Shown one piece after another: positions 17,152-25,952 of a DNA stretch of 64,000 nucleotides (within the stretch, counting starts at the first letter, position 1; every line of letters starts with the position of its first letter). A program made the translations under genes and the position numbers. Under the pieces are notes generated by a model, which saw only the letters and a program-made list of their open reading frames with translations, was not told the origin of the DNA and did no database searches. The stretch is from Jutongia huaianensis (lineage in GTDB: Bacteria; Bacillota; Clostridia; Lachnospirales; Lachnospiraceae): assembly GCF_014384985.1 (NCBI RefSeq), contig NZ_JACRSX010000008.1:1-64000 (forward strand). The letters are read 5' to 3'.

Positions 17152-19572
17152 ATGGCAGAAATGTACAATCACCATACGGTGGAAAAGAAATGGCAGAAAA
17201 TCTGGGAGGAGGAGAAAGCATTTCAGGCTTCAGAAGACTACAGCAAGCCGAAGTTTTATGCATTGGTAGAATTCCCGTATCCTTCCGGTCAGGGACTTCA
17301 TGTGGGACATCCGAGACCATATACCGCTCTGGATATTGTTTCCCGTAAGAGAAGAATGCAGGGGTATAATGTATTGTTCCCAATGGGATGGGATGCGTTT
17401 GGTCTGCCAACAGAGAATTATGCGATCAAGAATCATATCCACCCGAAGATCGTAACAAAGAATAATGTTGCCCGTTTTAAGGGACAGCTTCAGTCACTGG
17501 GCTATTCCTTTGACTGGGATCGTGAGATCAATACAACAGATCCGGATTATTATAAATGGACACAGTGGATCTTCCTGAAGCTGTTTAATGCCGGACTGGC
17601 ATATAAGAAAGAAATGCCGATCAACTGGTGTACCTCATGTAAGGTTGGTCTTGCCAATGAGGAGGTTGTCAACGGTGTCTGCGAGCGGTGTGGAGCACCT
17701 GTTGTCCGCAAGGTAAAAAGCGAGTGGATGTTAAAGATCACAGAATATGCAGACAAGCTCATTAAGGATCTGGATGATGTGGATTATATTGAGAAGGTAA
17801 AGGTTTCCCAGAAGAACTGGATCGGCCGTTCTGAGGGCGCCGAGGTAGACTTTGCCCTCAAGGACAAGGATGAGAAGCTCCGCGTTTATACGACACGTCC
17901 GGATACATTGTTTGGTGCAACCTATATGGTTATTTCTCCGGAGCATCCACTGATCGATAAGTATAAGGATGAGATCACCAACTGGGATGAGATTCAGAAA
18001 TACCGTGAGATGGCAGCGAGAAAATCTGATTTTGAGCGTACAGAGCTTGCAAAGGATAAGACAGGTGTTGTACTTGGCGGTATGTCAGCGATCAATCCGG
18101 TGAATGGCAAGGAGATTCCGGTATGGATCTCTGATTATGTGCTGATGTCTTATGGTACAGGTGCTATTATGGCAGTACCGGCACACGATACCCGTGACTG
18201 GGAGTTCGCCAAGAAATTTGATCTGCCGATGATCCAGGTAGTCGAAGGAAAGGAAGGTCCGGTAGATATTAATGAAGCTGCATTTACGGATGTGGCAACC
18301 GGTAAGATGATCAATTCCGAGTTTCTGAATGGCCTGGAGGTCACAGAAGCCAAGGAAAAGATGAAAGATTTTCTGGAGGAGAAGGGCATTGGAAACCGTA
18401 AGGTAAATTATAAGCTCCGTGACTGGGTATTCTCCAGACAGAGATACTGGGGTGAGCCGATCCCGATCGTACACTGCGAGAAATGTGGATATGTGCCATT
18501 GGATGAGAGTGAGCTTCCACTGCTTCTACCGGAGGTAGACAGCTATATGCCGACCGATAACGGAGAGTCTCCGCTGGCAGCCATGACAGACTGGGTAAAT
18601 ACCACTTGTCCATGCTGCGGCGGTCCGGCAAAGAGAGAGACAGATACAATGCCTCAGTGGGCAGGTTCTTCATGGTATTTCCTTCGTTATACAGATCCTC
18701 ATAATAAAGAGGCACTGGCAAGCAAGGAAGCATTAAAATACTGGCTGCCGGTTGACTGGTATAACGGTGGTATGGAGCATACAACACTTCATCTGCTTTA
18801 TTCCCGTTTCTGGCATAAATTCCTGTATGATCAGGGAATTGTGCCAACAAAGGAGCCATACCAGCGTCGTACTTCTCACGGAATGATCCTTGGTGAAAAC
18901 GGTGAGAAGATGAGTAAATCCCGTGGTAATGTTGTAAATCCGGATGATATTGTACAGGCCTATGGTGCAGACACCCTGCGTACTTATGAGATGTTCATCG
19001 GTGCCTTTGATCTGAGTGCATCCTGGTCAGAGGATGGCGTAAAGGGCTGTCGTCGTTTCCTGGAGCGTGTATGGAAGCTGCAGACCATTATGACCGGGGA
19101 GGAAGGTTACTCGGCCGATATGGAGACAAAGATGCATCAGACCATTAAGAAGGTAAGCCAGGATTTTGAGAGCCTGAAGTATAATACTGCGATTGCTGCA
19201 ATGATGGCATTGATCAACGATTTCTACAAGAAGAATGCGGTCACAAAGGGCGAGTACAAGACTCTGATCACCCTTCTTAATCCGGTTGCGCCACATATTA
19301 CAGAAGAGCTGTGGCAGATCATCGGAGGCGAGGGACGTGTATATCTGAATACCTGGCCGGAGTATGACGAGGCAAAGACGGTAGAATCTACGGTGGAGAT
19401 TGCTGTTCAGGTCAATGGAAAGACCCGCGCAACTCTGAAGATCGGCAAGGAGGATGCGAAGGACGATGTACTTGCAAAAGCAAAGGAGACCATCGCAGAT
19501 AAGCTGGAAGGCAAGAATATTATTAAGGAAATTTATGTTCCGGGACGAATTGTTAATATCGTTGCGAAATAA
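17152..19572 (+). CDS. leuS: Leucyl-tRNA synthetase
   Basis: An 806-residue class I synthetase for tRNA-Leu. HIGH-type motif HVGH in [17 protein letters not shown] (about 42-57), zinc-type Cys pairs (CTSCK..CERCG), the CP1 editing domain (about 220-410, with [20 protein letters not shown]) and the KMSKS motif ([13 protein letters not shown]) are all present. Length is typical of the bacterial enzyme. The start has GGAGG 7-8 bases upstream. The transcript ends at the strong hairpin at 19602. No T-box leader fits in the 44-base gap before it, so it is probably driven from upstream. Confidence 0.96.
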   Translation: MAEMYNHHTVEKKWQKIWEEEKAFQASEDYSKPKFYALVEFPYPSGQGLHVGHPRPYTALDIVSRKRRMQGYNVLFPMGWDAFGLPTENYAIKNHIHPKIVTKNNVARFKGQLQSLGYSFDWDREINTTDPDYYKWTQWIFLKLFNAGLAYKKEMPINWCTSCKVGLANEEVVNGVCERCGAPVVRKVKSEWMLKITEYADKLIKDLDDVDYIEKVKVSQKNWIGRSEGAEVDFALKDKDEKLRVYTTRPDTLFGATYMVISPEHPLIDKYKDEITNWDEIQKYREMAARKSDFERTELAKDKTGVVLGGMSAINPVNGKEIPVWISDYVLMSYGTGAIMAVPAHDTRDWEFAKKFDLPMIQVVEGKEGPVDINEAAFTDVATGKMINSEFLNGLEVTEAKEKMKDFLEEKGIGNRKVNYKLRDWVFSRQRYWGEPIPIVHCEKCGYVPLDESELPLLLPEVDSYMPTDNGESPLAAMTDWVNTTCPCCGGPAKRETDTMPQWAGSSWYFLRYTDPHNKEALASKEALKYWLPVDWYNGGMEHTTLHLLYSRFWHKFLYDQGIVPTKEPYQRRTSHGMILGENGEKMSKSRGNVVNPDDIVQAYGADTLRTYEMFIGAFDLSASWSEDGVKGCRRFLERVWKLQTIMTGEEGYSADMETKMHQTIKKVSQDFESLKYNTAIAAMMALINDFYKKNAVTKGEYKTLITLLNPVAPHITEELWQIIGGEGRVYLNTWPEYDEAKTVESTVEIAVQVNGKTRATLKIGKEDAKDDVLAKAKETIADKLEGKNIIKEIYVPGRIVNIVAK

Positions 19573-19601
19573 TAAAATGTGATCAACATTTCATAATCAT
19601 T

Positions 19602-19637
19602 AAAAAAAGATAAAGTCTATTGACTTTATCTTTTTTT
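19602..19637 (+). terminator. Terminator of leuS
   Basis: A 16-bp perfect stem (19602-19617 with 19622-19637) with loop TATT and a seven-T tail. The -35 box of the next promoter (19620-19625) lies inside it. Confidence 0.88.
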
Positions 19638-19647
19638 GTCATATAAT
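19620..19647 (+). promoter_or_regulatory. Candidate promoter of the marR/ABC exporter operon
   Basis: TTGACT at 19620-19625 and TATAAT at 19642-19647 with a 16-base spacer. The -35 box sits in the loop and 3' arm of the leuS terminator. Confidence 0.6.
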
Positions 19648-19662
19648 AATAATCACGCCTAT

Positions 19663-19693
19663 TGTTGAAATGGAAACAATTCACTTTTCAACA
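19663..19693. promoter_or_regulatory. Inverted-repeat operator candidate for the MarR protein
   Basis: TGTTGAAA at 19663-19670 and TTTCAACA at 19686-19693 are exact inverted copies. A second overlapping dyad, ATTGTT/AACAAT (19661-19666 and 19675-19680), sits inside. Both lie just downstream of the -10 box, where a repressor would block transcription. Confidence 0.5.
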
Positions 19694-19740
19694 GTATAGA
19701 GGAGAGAATATTGGTACATACAGAAGGGAGTGAGGAGTCC

Positions 19741-20220
19741 ATGAAGAAGGATGGAGCATTAGGAATGGAGATCAACTGTGTTTCTAATATGATCCGGAGA
19801 AGCATTGACCAGCGTATTGCTGCGATGCCGGGAGAAAAGCTCAGCCGGATGGACAGCTGGATCATTCATTATATGCTGGATCATCAGCAGGAGGATGTGT
19901 TTCAGAAGGATGTGGAACGAGCTCTTGCAATGACCCGATCCAATGTGTCTAAGGCTGTGGATCAGATGGTCCATAAGGGCTTGATCATGCGTTCTCCCGT
20001 GGACTATGATGCACGGCTCAAAAAACTGACGCTGACACCAAAGGTGTTGGAAACACACCGTTTGGTGGAAGGGGAGATTGCAAAGTTTGAACAGCTTCTG
20101 GCGGCGGGCTTTACTTCACAGGAGCTGACCCAGTTTAAGGAGTATCTGGGAAGAGTTGCCAGAAATATCAACCACAGTGCAGAGAGACAGAAGGAAGAAA
20201 AGAAAAGGAGGGATTTCTGA
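19741..20220 (+). CDS. MarR-family transcriptional regulator
   Basis: A 159-residue winged-helix protein. The DNA-binding region is about residues 50-105, with a recognition helix region TRSNVSKAVDQMVHKGLIMRSP and a wing DYDARLKKLTLTPK, the usual MarR pattern (DxRxxxLxLT). MarR proteins are dimeric repressors often relieved by small molecules. It is 2 bases from the first ABC half-transporter gene, so it most likely controls its own exporter operon. A TTG at 19711 with an AGGAGAG site is an alternative start that would add 10 residues. Confidence 0.85.
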   Translation: MKKDGALGMEINCVSNMIRRSIDQRIAAMPGEKLSRMDSWIIHYMLDHQQEDVFQKDVERALAMTRSNVSKAVDQMVHKGLIMRSPVDYDARLKKLTLTPKVLETHRLVEGEIAKFEQLLAAGFTSQELTQFKEYLGRVARNINHSAERQKEEKKRRDF

Positions 20221-20222
20221 TT

Positions 20223-21965
20223 ATGCTCAAAACATTAGCGTCGCAGATCAAGGAATATAAAAAGGCTTCCATTGCGACTCCGATCTTTATGATCCTGGAG
20301 GTTATCATGGAAACGATCATTCCACTGATGATGGCTTCAATCATTGATGATGGCGTATCGGTGGGAAATGCAGGACATATTTATAAGATGGGAGCCCTGA
20401 TGCTGGCAGCGGCATGCTTTAGTCTTTTTAGTGGTTTTATGGGAGGAAAGTATGGTGCAAGGGCATCCACAGGCTTTGCCAGAAATCTGAGAAAAGCAAT
20501 GTATGAAAATATACAGACCTTTAGCTTTTCCAATATTGATAAGTTCAGTACAGCAGGACTTGTCACACGACTTACCACAGATGTTACGAACATTCAGAAC
20601 GCATATCAGATGCTGCTTCGTATGTGTATGAGAGCACCGTTCAGCCTGATCTGTGCCATGGTAATGTCCTTTGCGGTTAATACAAGAATTGCAACGATAT
20701 ATTTGATTGCGGTACTGGTTTTGGGAGTGATCCTTGGAGTTCTGATAACCAGGACCACAAAGTATTTCAGAAGTATTTTTCAGAAATATGATGATCTCAA
20801 TGAAAGCGTACAGGAAAATGTATCTGCCATCCGTGTGGTAAAGGCATATGTGCGTGAGGATCATGAAAAAGAGAAGTTTACAAAGGCAAGCGGCAATGTA
20901 TATAAGCTGTTTACAAAGGCGGAAGCGATGATCTGTCTGAATATGCCGATCATGCAGTTTACGGTGTATACATGCATTCTGGTGATCAGCTGGATGGGAG
21001 CACATATGATCGTCAGCAATACATTAACGACAGGTGGTCTGTCTATGCTGCTGACCTATTGTATGAACATTTTGATGAACCTGATGATGCTGTCCATGAT
21101 CTTCGTGATGGTTACCATGAGTGTGGCAAGTGCCAGACGTGTGGCAGAGGTATTAAATGAGAAACCGGACATTACAAATCCGGAGAATCCGGTAATGGAA
21201 GTGGCAGATGGCTCTATTGAATTCCGGCATGTAGATTTTAGCTACAAGAAGGATGCAAAGGAACCGGTATTAAAGGATATCAATTTGAAGATCCGTTCCG
21301 GTGAGACAATCGGTATTCTGGGAGGAACCGGAAGCGGAAAGTCAAGTCTGGTCTCTCTGCTGAGCCGTCTCTATGATGTGACAAAGGGAAGTGTGCTGGT
21401 GGGCGGCAGAGATGTCAGAGAGTATGATATTGACGTAATCCGGAATCAGGTTGCTGTTGTGCTCCAGAATAATGTACTTTTCTCCGGCACGATCCTTGAC
21501 AATCTCCGCTGGGGAGACAAGGAGGCAACAAAGGAAGAATGTATGCATGCCTGCGATCTTGCCTGTGCCAGTGAGTTTATTGAAAAGCTGCCAAAGGGGT
21601 ATGACACCTATATTGAACAGGGTGGAACCAATGTGTCCGGCGGGCAGAAGCAGAGACTTTGCATCGCAAGAGCTCTTTTGAAGAAGCCGAAGGTATTGAT
21701 CCTGGACGATTCCACCAGTGCTGTAGATACGTCAACGGACGCCAAGATCCGGAAGGCATTTGCAGAGGAGATTCCGGGAACCACGAAGCTGATCATTGCA
21801 CAGCGTGTCTCCAGTATCCAGAATGCAGATCATATCATTGTGCTGGAAAATGGAGAGGTCAACGGATTTGGAACCCACGAGGAGCTGCTTGAAAATAATG
21901 AGATCTATCGTGATGTATATGAGTCACAGACATCCGGTAACGGAGATTTTGACGAGGCATCTTAA
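20223..21965 (+). CDS. ABC exporter half-transporter with degenerate ATP site
   Basis: A 580-residue protein with six membrane helices (about 15-310) and an ATPase domain (about 335-570). It has Walker A GGTGSGKSS and signature VSGGQKQR. Walker B ends in LILDDS, so the catalytic Glu is Asp496, and the H-loop His is Gln527 (IIAQRVSS). These two changes mark the non-catalytic partner of heterodimeric exporters such as the TM287/288 type. The next gene has the intact residues. It lies directly after the MarR gene and is likely co-regulated. The substrate (drug, peptide or lipid) is unknown. Confidence 0.9.
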   Translation: MLKTLASQIKEYKKASIATPIFMILEVIMETIIPLMMASIIDDGVSVGNAGHIYKMGALMLAAACFSLFSGFMGGKYGARASTGFARNLRKAMYENIQTFSFSNIDKFSTAGLVTRLTTDVTNIQNAYQMLLRMCMRAPFSLICAMVMSFAVNTRIATIYLIAVLVLGVILGVLITRTTKYFRSIFQKYDDLNESVQENVSAIRVVKAYVREDHEKEKFTKASGNVYKLFTKAEAMICLNMPIMQFTVYTCILVISWMGAHMIVSNTLTTGGLSMLLTYCMNILMNLMMLSMIFVMVTMSVASARRVAEVLNEKPDITNPENPVMEVADGSIEFRHVDFSYKKDAKEPVLKDINLKIRSGETIGILGGTGSGKSSLVSLLSRLYDVTKGSVLVGGRDVREYDIDVIRNQVAVVLQNNVLFSGTILDNLRWGDKEATKEECMHACDLACASEFIEKLPKGYDTYIEQGGTNVSGGQKQRLCIARALLKKPKVLILDDSTSAVDTSTDAKIRKAFAEEIPGTTKLIIAQRVSSIQNADHIIVLENGEVNGFGTHEELLENNEIYRDVYESQTSGNGDFDEAS

Positions 21966-22009
21966 AAAATTGCTTGAATAGAAAAGAAATAAGAAAGGTG
22001 GAATGAGAG

Positions 22010-23956
22010 ATGGCAGAAAATCGTTCAGAAAAGCCAAGGGGACCAAAGGGACCCGGCGGACGAAGGGGAATGGGACCAAGAATGAAACTGGAGCATCCCG
22101 GACAGACCATAAAACGTCTTTTGAATTATATCGGTAAAAGCTATGGAGTTTATCTGGTGCTGGTGTTAATTCTGATCATAGTCAGCGTTCTTGCCAATGT
22201 CCAGGGAACTATGTTTACCAAGGCCTTGATCGATCAATATATCACGCCGTTAATGAAGGCAGAACATAAGGACTTTGGTCCGTTGCTGCATAAAATTGCG
22301 CAGGTTGCCTGTTTTTACGGGCTGGGTGTATTTTCTACCTGGGCGTATAACCGCCTGATGGTTAATGTCACACAGGGAACTCTGCGAAAGCTTAGAGACG
22401 ATCTGTTTGTTCATATGGAGTCTCTGCCTATCAAATATTTTGATACACACTCCCATGGAGATATTATGTCAATTTATACCAATGATATTGACACGCTCCG
22501 TCAGATGATCAGCCAGAGTATGACACAGCTTTTTTCCAGTGTGATCACCATTGTGAGCGTACTGGCGGCAATGATCATGATCAATGTGCCTCTGACACTG
22601 GTTACATTGTTTATGGTGGGTGTGACACTGCTGGTAACAAAGAAGGTAGCCGGACTTTCCGGAGCTTACTTTATTCAGCAGCAGAAGGATCTGGGAAAAG
22701 TAAATGGTCATATTGAGGAGATGATGAATGGCCAGAAGGTAGTAAAGGTATTCTGCCGTGAGCAGGAGAGTATGGATGAGTTTAATGCGTTAAATGATGA
22801 ACTTTTTCATAGTGCGGATAATGCCAATACTTTTGCCAATGTGATGGGGCCGATCAATGCCCAGCTTGGAAATGTCAGTTATGTGCTTTGTGCTATGATA
22901 GGAGGTCTTCTGGCATTTAACAAGGTGGGAGGTTTTACCATCGGTGGCCTGGTGGCATTTCTGACATATAATAAGTCTTTCAGTATGCCGATCAATCAGA
23001 TAAGTATGCAGTTAAACAGTATTGTGATGGCACTGGCAGGAGCAGACCGTATCTTTGAACTGCTGGATGAGAAGCCGGAGGTGAATGACGGTTATGTAGA
23101 GCTGGTACGTGCCAATGAGGACGAAAAGGGTCATATTACGGAGAGTGAAAAGAGAACCGGTCTCTGGGCATGGAAGCATTATCATAAGGATACCGATACC
23201 GTGACATATCAGAAATTATGTGGTGAGGTGGTATTTGACCATGTAGACTTTGGTTACAATGATGATAAGATCATTCTTCATGATGTGGAAATGTATGCGA
23301 AGTCGGGACAAAAAATTGCATTTGTAGGTGCTACAGGAGCCGGTAAGACAACGATCACGAATCTGATCAACCGCTTTTATGATATTCAGGATGGTAAGAT
23401 CCGTTTTGATGGAATTAATGTCAATAAGATCAAAAAAGAGGATCTGCGTCATTCGCTGGGAATCGTTCTTCAGGATACTCATTTATTTACGGGAACAGTC
23501 CGTGACAATATCCGGTATGGTAAGCTGGATGCGACGGATGAGGAGGTGGAGGCAGCTGCAAAGCTTGCCAATGCAGATTCCTTTATCCGTCATCTGCCGC
23601 AAGGGTATGATACGGTACTCAAAGGAGACGGTGGAAATCTAAGCCAGGGTCAGCGTCAGCTTCTGGCAATTGCCAGAGCAGCCATTGCAGATCCGCCGGC
23701 ATTGATCCTGGATGAGGCAACCAGCTCCATTGATACCCGTACAGAGAAGCTGGTACAGGACGGTATGGATCGTCTGATGAAGGGGAGAACGACCTTTGTT
23801 ATTGCCCACCGTCTTTCTACGGTTCGGAACAGTGACTGCATTATGGTTCTGGAGCAGGGACGGATTATCGAAAGAGGTACTCATGACCAGCTGATCGAGC
23901 AGCAGGGGAAATATTATCAGCTTTATACCGGTAAGGCAGGAACCGGTCTGGCTTGA
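22010..23956 (+). CDS. ABC exporter half-transporter, catalytic partner
   Basis: A 648-residue partner of the gene at 20223. A basic, Gly/Pro-rich N-terminal tail (about 1-40) precedes six membrane helices and an ATPase domain with Walker A GATGAGKTT, Walker B LILDEATSS (Asp568, Glu569) and H-loop His600 (IAHRLST). Its signature reads LSQGQ instead of LSGGQ, as expected if it completes the degenerate site made by the partner. A charged insert (about 365-400) lies between the membrane and ATPase parts. Forms a heterodimeric exporter with the upstream protein, under the MarR regulator. Confidence 0.9.
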   Translation: MAENRSEKPRGPKGPGGRRGMGPRMKLEHPGQTIKRLLNYIGKSYGVYLVLVLILIIVSVLANVQGTMFTKALIDQYITPLMKAEHKDFGPLLHKIAQVACFYGLGVFSTWAYNRLMVNVTQGTLRKLRDDLFVHMESLPIKYFDTHSHGDIMSIYTNDIDTLRQMISQSMTQLFSSVITIVSVLAAMIMINVPLTLVTLFMVGVTLLVTKKVAGLSGAYFIQQQKDLGKVNGHIEEMMNGQKVVKVFCREQESMDEFNALNDELFHSADNANTFANVMGPINAQLGNVSYVLCAMIGGLLAFNKVGGFTIGGLVAFLTYNKSFSMPINQISMQLNSIVMALAGADRIFELLDEKPEVNDGYVELVRANEDEKGHITESEKRTGLWAWKHYHKDTDTVTYQKLCGEVVFDHVDFGYNDDKIILHDVEMYAKSGQKIAFVGATGAGKTTITNLINRFYDIQDGKIRFDGINVNKIKKEDLRHSLGIVLQDTHLFTGTVRDNIRYGKLDATDEEVEAAAKLANADSFIRHLPQGYDTVLKGDGGNLSQGQRQLLAIARAAIADPPALILDEATSSIDTRTEKLVQDGMDRLMKGRTTFVIAHRLSTVRNSDCIMVLEQGRIIERGTHDQLIEQQGKYYQLYTGKAGTGLA

Positions 23957-24021
23957 TATAACAATACAGCAGCAATATGCCAAACAGGTTGAAAGATATT
24001 TCTTTTCAATCTGTGGTAAGA

Positions 24022-24062
24022 CAAAAGCACTCTTGTAAATGAATGTTACAAGAGTGCTTTTG
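24022..24062. terminator. Bidirectional terminator between ABC operon and argH
   Basis: A perfect 17-bp stem (24022-24038 with 24046-24062; CAAAAGCACTC.../...GAGTGCTTTTG) with a 7-base loop. It lies between two convergent genes, with T runs on both strands. Confidence 0.85.
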
Positions 24063-24105
24063 GTTTTAGAAAAAATATATAAAACTTTATCGGTGAAACA
24101 TCGGA

Positions 24106-25479
24106 TTATTCTGCCAGATATTTTTCGTAAGAATCGATGACCTTTGTCATAGCTTCCGGACCCGGAGCACCGATGGTATTACGTTTGTTGACACAGGTTT
24201 CCATAGAGATGGCATCGTAGATATCCGCTTCAAAGACAGGACTGATTGCCTTGTATTCCTCGAGACTCATTTCGCCAAGAGAAATGCCCTTGTCGATGCA
24301 GTAAAGGACAAGCTGTCCGATAATGCCGTGGGCGTCACGGAATGGAACACCGTGGTTTACAAGATAGTCAGCAGCATCGGTAGCATTGGTAAAACCACCC
24401 TCTGCGCTGGCGCGCATACGGTCTTTGCGGAAGGTCATGGTGTCCAGCATACCGTGGAACAGGACAATGCAGCCTTTTGTGGTGTCAATGGCATCAAAGA
24501 CAAATTCCTTATCCTCCTGCATATCTTTATTATATGCCAGAGGAAGGCTTTTCATCGTAGTCAGCAGAGACATCAGGGCACCATAGACACGGCCGGTCTT
24601 GCCGCGGACAAGCTCAGCGATATCCGGATTTTTCTTTTGTGGCATAATGCTGCTGCCGGTAGAGTAGGAATCATCAATATCCACAAACTGATATTCATTG
24701 GTATTCCAGGTAATGATCTCCTCGCAGAAACGGGAAAGATGCATCATAATGATCGACATATCATTTAAAAACTCGATGAGATAATCACGGTCAGAAACAG
24801 AATCCATGCTGTTTAAGGTTGGTCCTGTAAAGCCAAGAAGCCTGGCGGTTTCTTCCCGGTCTAACGGATATGTGGTACCTGCGAGGGCACCGGAACCGAG
24901 AGGGCAGTAGTTCATACGCTCCAGGGTGTCAGAAAGACGGGAACGGTCACGCTTAAACATCTCGAAATAGGCTCCCATATGATGTGCCAGGGTAATTGGC
25001 TGTGCTTTCTGCAGATGTGTAAAGCCCGGCATGATCGTGTGCAGGTTCTCCTTCATAATGCGCAGGATGCTGTCCAGCAGGCTTTTTAAGAGATCGTTCA
25101 TTTCTTCGATCTCATGGCGTGTGTAAAGCTTCATATCCAGTGCAACCTGGTCATTACGGCTTCGTCCGGTATGAAGACGTTTTCCGGCATCGCCAATGCG
25201 TTCGATCAGATGTGCCTCCACAAAGCTGTGAATGTCCTCGTGCTCTGCAGTAAAGGTCAGAGTACCGTTGTCAATGTCCTGACGGATGCTCTCCAGTCCC
25301 TTGATGATGCTTTCTTTATCCTCGTCAGACAGAATACCCTGTTTGGCAAGCATGGTTACATGGGCAATGCTTCCCTCGATGTCTTCTTTGTAGAATTTCT
25401 GGTCAAAGGAAAGAGATGCGTTAAAATTGTGTACAAGCTGATTTGTTTCCTTGGTGAAACGTCCGCCCCAAAGCTTCAT
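24106..25479 (-). CDS. argH: Argininosuccinate lyase
   Basis: A 457-residue member of the fumarase/aspartase superfamily that splits argininosuccinate into arginine and fumarate, the last step of arginine synthesis. It begins with KLWGGRF, typical for ArgH, and has HTGRSRNDQ (about 101-109), TH(L)QKAQP and the superfamily signature GSSIMPQKKNPD (about 277-288) with the mobile catalytic Ser. Full length. The start has GAGGAC upstream. No argG or other arginine gene is adjacent, so argH is split from its usual partner here. Confidence 0.96.
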   Translation of the reverse strand: MKLWGGRFTKETNQLVHNFNASLSFDQKFYKEDIEGSIAHVTMLAKQGILSDEDKESIIKGLESIRQDIDNGTLTFTAEHEDIHSFVEAHLIERIGDAGKRLHTGRSRNDQVALDMKLYTRHEIEEMNDLLKSLLDSILRIMKENLHTIMPGFTHLQKAQPITLAHHMGAYFEMFKRDRSRLSDTLERMNYCPLGSGALAGTTYPLDREETARLLGFTGPTLNSMDSVSDRDYLIEFLNDMSIIMMHLSRFCEEIITWNTNEYQFVDIDDSYSTGSSIMPQKKNPDIAELVRGKTGRVYGALMSLLTTMKSLPLAYNKDMQEDKEFVFDAIDTTKGCIVLFHGMLDTMTFRKDRMRASAEGGFTNATDAADYLVNHGVPFRDAHGIIGQLVLYCIDKGISLGEMSLEEYKAISPVFEADIYDAISMETCVNKRNTIGAPGPEAMTKVIDSYEKYLAE

Positions 25480-25577
25480 AATGTCCTCATTTCTGTGCTG
25501 CGGGTATTTTGATCAATGATATGGTGTCGGTGACAGGCAGCACACTGTCAGAATCATTGGCTGTAAACCGGCAAAAA

Positions 25578-25607
25578 CAAACCGAAATGGAGATCCATTT
25601 CGGTTTG
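25578..25607 (-). terminator. Terminator of the small acidic membrane protein gene
   Basis: A 13-bp stem (25578-25590 with 25595-25607) and, on the minus strand, a T5 tract after it. It stops transcription coming from 25644 before argH, so argH needs its own promoter. Confidence 0.8.
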
Positions 25608-25643
25608 ACTTGTTTCAATTGCTGAAAAGACCGTATCTACGGA

Positions 25644-25913
25644 TTAATTCTCAGCCTCAGGTTTGCTGTCGGAAAACTCGATGTAATCATCATCGAAATC
25701 ATCCTCATAATCATCATCGAAATCATCGAGATAATCCGGTGTAAAATAGCGGTAAACAGCATATGCGATCGCTGCAACTGTGGCAATTGCACCAACGATA
25801 GCAAGAGCAACCAGAATGCCGTTTTTGTTTTTCTCTTCTAACTCCTTTTTGTGAAGGAGCTCATTGATGCGTGCAGTGTTTAAAAGTTCTTCCAGTTTTG
25901 AATTATTCATCAT
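25644..25913 (-). CDS. Small single-pass membrane protein with acidic tail
   Basis: An 89-residue protein. A charged helical N-terminus (1-30) is followed by one membrane segment (about 32-54, ILVALAIVGAIATVAAIAYAV) and an extremely acidic tail with the repeated unit EDDFDDDY. The start has GGAGG 6 bases upstream. It lies 39 bases after pcrA and may be co-transcribed with it. I do not recognise a named family; similar short acidic-tailed membrane proteins are seen in Lachnospiraceae. Function unknown. Confidence 0.7.
   Translation of the reverse strand: MMNNSKLEELLNTARINELLHKKELEEKNKNGILVALAIVGAIATVAAIAYAVYRYFTPDYLDDFDDDYEDDFDDDYIEFSDSKPEAEN
25684..25731. repeat. Two 24-bp tandem repeats in the acidic tail
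   Basis: Units 25684-25707 and 25708-25731 differ only in the last three bases. Each codes for 8 residues of the acidic tail, so copy number changes would keep the reading frame. Confidence 0.8.
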
Positions 25914-25952
25914 ACAATACCTCCAATCCAGCTATATATTATCATCAGTATA

